A stretch of 15,303 nucleotides of DNA from Burkholderia gladioli. GTDB taxonomy: Bacteria; Pseudomonadota; Gammaproteobacteria; Burkholderiales; Burkholderiaceae. Each line of letters starts with the position of its first letter. The stretch's first letter is position 1. Made by a program: the position numbers and the translations under genes. The notes beneath the pieces are model-generated. The model did no database searches. It had not been told where the DNA came from and worked only from the letters and a program-made list of their open reading frames with translations. The stretch covers positions 1 through 15,303 of the forward strand of contig WNEB01000016.1 of the NCBI GenBank assembly GCA_009914575.1, given 5' to 3'. Positions 15,125 to 15,303 of this stretch are shown piece after piece.

Positions 15125-15303
15125 GGCGTTGTTGCATAAATCGAGTGTAAGGATGCAATAGCATCGACGGGCATAATTTCAGGCGATACGAACGGATTGC
15201 GGACGAGCGAGGTCCGCCATACGGTTGATGACGCCGACGCGAACGGAGACCTCGGTCGCCTGCGAGTCGATGTGACGCGCCCAGAGACAGTTGCCGGTGA
15301 GGG
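15125..15303 (-). mobile_element. IS5-like insertion sequence, partial (continues past the window)
   Basis: The element starts with GGCGTTGTTGCATAAATCGA(G) at 15125-15145, the same terminal repeat found inverted at 195-215. The end of a transposase gene lies just inside. It has inserted into the IS3-family element. The target duplication cannot be judged because the other end is outside the window. Confidence 0.85.
15179..15303 (-). CDS. IS5-family transposase, C-terminal part (runs off the window)
   Basis: The minus-strand frame from the window edge ends [20 protein letters not shown], then [20 protein letters not shown] and TGA at 15179-15181. This ending is one I associate with Burkholderia IS5-family transposases; INRM...P.SVRI is typical. 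It ends 54 bp before the tip of the element. The N-terminal part and DDE residues are outside the window. Confidence 0.8.
   Translation of the reverse strand, partial: LTGNCLWARHIDSQATEVSVRVGVINRMADLARPQSVRIA

Noticed and set aside
1..15303. A composite transposon carrying the whole block between two IS5-like ends
   Set aside because: The content is conserved chromosomal core in its usual order, not cargo. The sequences next to the two tips differ, and no target duplication can be compared.
1..15303. tRNA or rRNA genes, CRISPR arrays, riboswitches
   Set aside because: I looked for cloverleaf ends, regular spaced repeats and known aptamer-like leaders and saw none.

Overview
The window is a high-GC stretch of Burkholderia chromosome (Betaproteobacteria). 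The clues are the conserved block aroQ-accB-accC-prmA-(zinc-ribbon DUF3426 gene)-tpx-nucleoside kinase, a kinase that reads almost like the characterised B. thailandensis nucleoside kinase, and insertion sequences typical of the genus. The species is not resolved. Both window edges lie inside insertion sequences that share the terminal sequence GGCGTTGTTGCATAAATCGA, so this may be a draft contig that ends in repeated IS copies.

Layout. Positions 1-430 hold an IS end, a truncated copy of a small repeated element (called MITE-like here) and a stray 10-bp element end. From 431 to 8872 everything is on the minus strand. In order of transcription: an unidentified gene with a frameshift (8872-8206), a TlpA-like thioredoxin (8216-7674), aroQ (7479-7027), accB (6958-6491), accC (6435-5066), prmA (5063-4161), a zinc-ribbon/DUF3426 membrane protein (4118-2616), tpx (2541-2038) with a strong terminator, then a nucleoside kinase and a SlyB-like lipoprotein (1942-505) with their own terminator. 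From 9060 to 14828 everything is on the plus strand: mpl, a YqiA-like esterase, an RNase II-type gene (broken), aroE and mtgA, tightly spaced. Positions 14955-15303 hold an IS3-family remnant cut by an IS5-like element.

Functions. The genes cover fatty-acid biosynthesis (AccB/AccC), the shikimate pathway (AroQ, AroE), murein recycling and synthesis (Mpl, MtgA), redox defence (Tpx, TlpA-like), ribosomal protein methylation (PrmA), nucleoside salvage (kinase) and RNA decay (RNase II type). This is core metabolism rather than an accessory island, and I see no new multi-gene system.

What stands out is damage and remodelling. A complete 265-bp MITE-like element with an 8-bp target duplication sits inside the DUF3426 gene, is open in frame, and adds 91 codons while keeping the native C-terminus. 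AroQ has proline where the catalytic histidine should be. accC has lost one base just after its start codon. The gene upstream of the TlpA-like gene has one extra base. The RNase gene has lost about 53 bases in its catalytic domain. AroE has a triplicated 9-bp unit in its nucleotide-binding glycine loop. With the dense IS content this fits an eroding, possibly host-restricted genome, but the single-base changes could also be sequencing errors.
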